Of a DNA stretch of 64,000 nucleotides, positions 61,101-64,000 are shown piece by piece. A program made the position numbers and the translations under genes. Location: assembly GCA_030562195.1 (NCBI GenBank), contig CM060200.1:35967468-36031467 (forward strand), in the 5' to 3' direction. Below the pieces are notes generated by a model. That model was not told where the DNA came from. It was given only the letters and a program-made list of their open reading frames with translations, and did not search any database. The stretch's first letter is position 1. The number at the start of each line of letters is the position of its first letter. The stretch is from Nipponacmea schrenckii (taxonomy: Eukaryota; Mollusca; Gastropoda; Lottiidae).

Positions 61101-63843
61101 AGATAGTGCTAGAACTATATACATACCACCATATGACAAGTAGAGGTACCCGCTATTACAGCCATACGTTGTGAAGAATTACTAGACGGGATGGGAAACT
61201 CAGGATCTTCAGCAGAACAGGCTAGACAACCTGTAAATATTGATTTGTTCTGATAGACATACAAAAGAGAATATCTTAGCACTTATATGGGAATAAGTGA
61301 AATTATAGTTTATTGATAATGGAATGAATATTTGAAAAACCAGAAGTAAATGAAATACCTATAGCTCCAGCATGGGCATCTAATATAGGTGTAGCAACTG
61401 TTATAGCAGGATTTAAACCTAGCTCTCTTGCAGTTGAAGGTAATAAACCACCACACCATTCACCAGGTAACTTTACTTCATTACCTAAAACATTTAACAG
61501 GTACATAATCATATATAATAAAATATGTTCAGTTATAAATCATAAAATATGTCTGTGTTAGTAATTGAATTCTGATGAATTCTAACAGAGGTCCATTTGT
61601 ATATCAATATATGTATCAATGAAATCTAAATAATTGGCTGATAAAGAATACCAGAATGGATAACTTATATTAAGCAAGACTTGTCTTGTTGCTCCTGCAG
61701 GAAAAGCAATTTTTAAGCAGAAACTGCAATGATCATACCAAATTCAGAACTTGTAGGTTCTAAATCTATTTGCTAGGGTCTATACTAAAATATTCAGTAA
61801 TACAGAATAAGAATAGACCTACCTATCTTATAATAATTATTTTCTAATAAATCTCCTAAATCTATCATTTTATAGAAACTTTCGCTCCACTCTCTTCTTC
61901 CTTGACTATCAGCAATATAGCCCCATTTACATACGACCGAACACATAGATCTAAATACATGTAAAATTTAATATTATCTAAAATCACAAATTTATAATAT
62001 AAACATTATTTAGCAAGAACAGATTACATTGATGCAAAACAACACAACTCAATATTGTGGCTGCCCTGACAATAACAATTATGACAGCTTAAAATACTTG
62101 GCCATATTTCTTGGTTGGCAAAATGTTATTACTTACTTATTGCAAAAGATTAAATTTTTTTAAGAAACTGAATAAAATGCTGATGTGCAACTTTTCTGAA
62201 ATAGGGACCTCACCAGAGAACATACATGGTTTTAAGACTTGTCTGTTAGATAACAAGGTTAAGTTGGCCACAACTAGAGCTTGACATACATTACAACATG
62301 AAGATAAAATGATTGCAATCAATTTACATAAAACTTGAGATGAAATAAATATCAGAAACATGAAACTTTTTGAACTAAAAATAAATAATTCTCACCTAGT
62401 TAAACTACCAGTAGCTTTCCATGTTAAAAAATCAGGTAATTCAAAAAAATGTCCTGCCTTGTTCCAACACTGTTCTCTTAAATTCTTAAATAAATCAGAA
62501 GTTTTTCCTTTTAAGACACATAATATATACAGACTGTGACACCTTGAACAACAAAATAATCCTTCTGTTTGAATAAGTTCAAATATCAAATAAGTTGAGA
62601 TAATAAAAGTGGCTTAAAATCCTTTCTCCTTCATAGATACAGAGAATCACCAATAAAATAAAATTACAAGCATTTACCTGTTTCAACCATAATAACTTAG
62701 GTGGTTCCATCTCTACAGACAAGGCACCACCACAGTACTTTAATACTTCATGTTGTGTGGAATTTATTTTTTCAGTTTGTTTTTTAGCTCTATGATCCAT
62801 CCACATAATAACATTACATTCTGGATTACCTGAAAAAGAGAAAATGGATTGAAAACAAGCAAACTAGCTATAATGTAACGCTAAATAATACTATCTAAAT
62901 CCAAATGTGTGTTTTGTGCCAGGTGTAATACGCACAGATATAACATTCTACTTTTTACAGTGATGAGTTATTTTATAATATATGATAACTTCAATCAACT
63001 TCTTAGATAAGTACATAAAAAAAAGAACTGGGTTTCTTCTTAAAGAACACTTCTAGTAATTTGTAATAGATCATTATCACTTTAGTTTAAATCAATTGTG
63101 TATTAATATAATAATATACATATAGGCCTACTAATGGAGGTTGATACTGACCAGATGGAGAAACTGATAGTGGTTGACTATCTTTGTCTAATACAACTAG
63201 AGAACAAGTAGCATCAAATCCCACACCAGTTATAGCATTTTTACTAATTCCCGATAGTCTGATAGCTTCCTGAAATAAATGGTAATAAATCTGTAAATAT
63301 TGATGGATAGGAACAAGGAACTGAAGAAAGTCTTAGCCTGCAGATTGTTGTTAAAATTTTAACATTCTTAAATATTTATTGACACTGTCCTCTCATAATA
63401 ATATAGGCACATAAAGGGTTTTTTAAATGATACTACACAAAGTTTAATTTTCACATTCTATTAAATCCTTCAAACAACATGCTTAGCTCAATATTTAATA
63501 TACTGTTATATACTGTTGGTCTGTCTTTGATAAGCTAAGTTGCTTCTGAGACATCCTTGCTAGTAACTTAATTTTTTATTTTTTGGATGCGCATGGTAGT
63601 GAGTAAGTTAATCAAAGATAGAGATATGATAACACCACAGAAAATTATCAGGCTGCTTCAACTCACCTTTACAGAAAACACTACAGCTTCCCAAATATCA
63701 TCTGATGACTGTTCAAAAAAATCAGGTTGGGGTTGGAATATTTTCAACTCTTTAGTTGCTGAGGAGACAATAGCACCAAGTTCACTAATAACAGCAGCTC
63801 TAACACTGCCACTTCCAACATCAACACCAATATAATATGTCAT
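58196..63843 (-). CDS. FGGY: FGGY carbohydrate (D-ribulo)kinase, 15 coding exons
   Basis: Exons in transcript order: 63843-63667, 63269-63152, 62829-62678, 62484-62396, 61950-61823, 61484-61359, 61230-61127, 60786-60679, 60511-60450, 60298-60142, 59935-59861, 59419-59299, 58918-58824, 58508-58447, 58274-58196. They join in frame to 550 aa, matching human FGGY (551). The start [18 protein letters not shown] carries the N-terminal phosphate loop; [11 protein letters not shown] follows; [10 protein letters not shown] is the FGGY signature area; PILDAHAG (catalytic Asp about 257); GTSTCHM (291-297); [10 protein letters not shown]; and [10 protein letters not shown] (about 455-464) in the C-terminal ATP-binding half. 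The family phosphorylates ketopentoses/pentitols with ATP; the animal enzyme prefers D-ribulose and is thought to be cytosolic. All key motifs are intact and the gene looks functional. Confidence 0.95.
60893..61005 (-). mobile_element. SINE 3'-module fragment in FGGY intron 7
   Basis: The plus strand reads ACGTCCTACTCTTCTGCACC, TTATGGGCTTATGTAGACAG and GGCAACAACATGTAGTGTGC, matching the tail of the SINE at 35740 in the same orientation. The tRNA-like head and body are missing; a short A run follows at about 61086. Confidence 0.7.
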
Positions 63844-64000
63844 GTTGATATCTTATCAATTCTTATAAATCTGAACAAATATAAAACACCATTTCAAGAA
63901 AAACAGTAGATATTGTATGGATTGCTTGTATGATGACTTCATTCAATGTCTGTAGAAATTGAATTCATTTGACACAAGGACCTTGAACTAGTTTATTTAG
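63844..64000. promoter_or_regulatory. FGGY: FGGY 5' flank
   Basis: The 157 bases upstream of the FGGY start codon (minus strand) up to the window edge. They presumably contain 5' UTR and the proximal promoter. No TATA box or YY1 motif is recognisable. Confidence 0.35.

Overview
The window is animal nuclear DNA: AT-rich, with intron-dense genes using GT-AG splice sites, long introns full of satellites, a tRNA-derived SINE, and cut-and-paste DNA transposons. The repeat style (units carrying 'AGGGCAATAACTC' and runs of 'GACAGACAGACGGACAG', plus a SINE tail ending in a gene-like 3' module) is what I associate with molluscs, so a gastropod or other mollusc is my best guess. The organism is inferred, not proven.

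Four protein-coding genes can be reconstructed exon by exon, and the splice phases close in all of them. (1) Protein 4.1 / Coracle-type FERM protein, + strand, 6317-33062: 22 coding exons, about 1024 aa, with a first intron of 12.4 kb holding two large satellites. (2) GPKOW, a G-patch/KOW splicing factor, - strand, 43701-41356: a single exon of 781 aa with a very large RS domain. (3) Ran-binding protein 3, + strand, 44442-53404: 14 coding exons, 510 aa. (4) FGGY-type carbohydrate (ribulo)kinase, - strand, 63843-58196: 15 coding exons, 550 aa, apparently full length.

Layout: 1-6316 is upstream DNA without a visible gene. 6317-34300 is the 4.1 gene. 34300-41350 is a repeat-rich intergenic stretch (a SINE nested in a 147-bp-period repeat, and a 34-bp satellite). 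GPKOW and RANBP3 are head to head across 740 bp, which probably acts as a bidirectional promoter. RANBP3 introns 3 and 4 each carry a DNA transposon. RANBP3 and FGGY are convergent, separated by 4.8 kb that includes 47-bp and 24-bp arrays.

The genes are not an operon or a pathway: cortical cytoskeleton/septate junction, pre-mRNA splicing, nuclear export and sugar phosphorylation are unrelated jobs. I found no novel multi-gene system. The most interesting points are the run of ten phase-0/phase-0 exons in 4.1, a possible alternative 3' end that would remove its C-terminal domain, an exon encoding a glycine-zipper-like hydrophobic stretch, the intronless RS-expanded GPKOW, and two well-bounded transposons.
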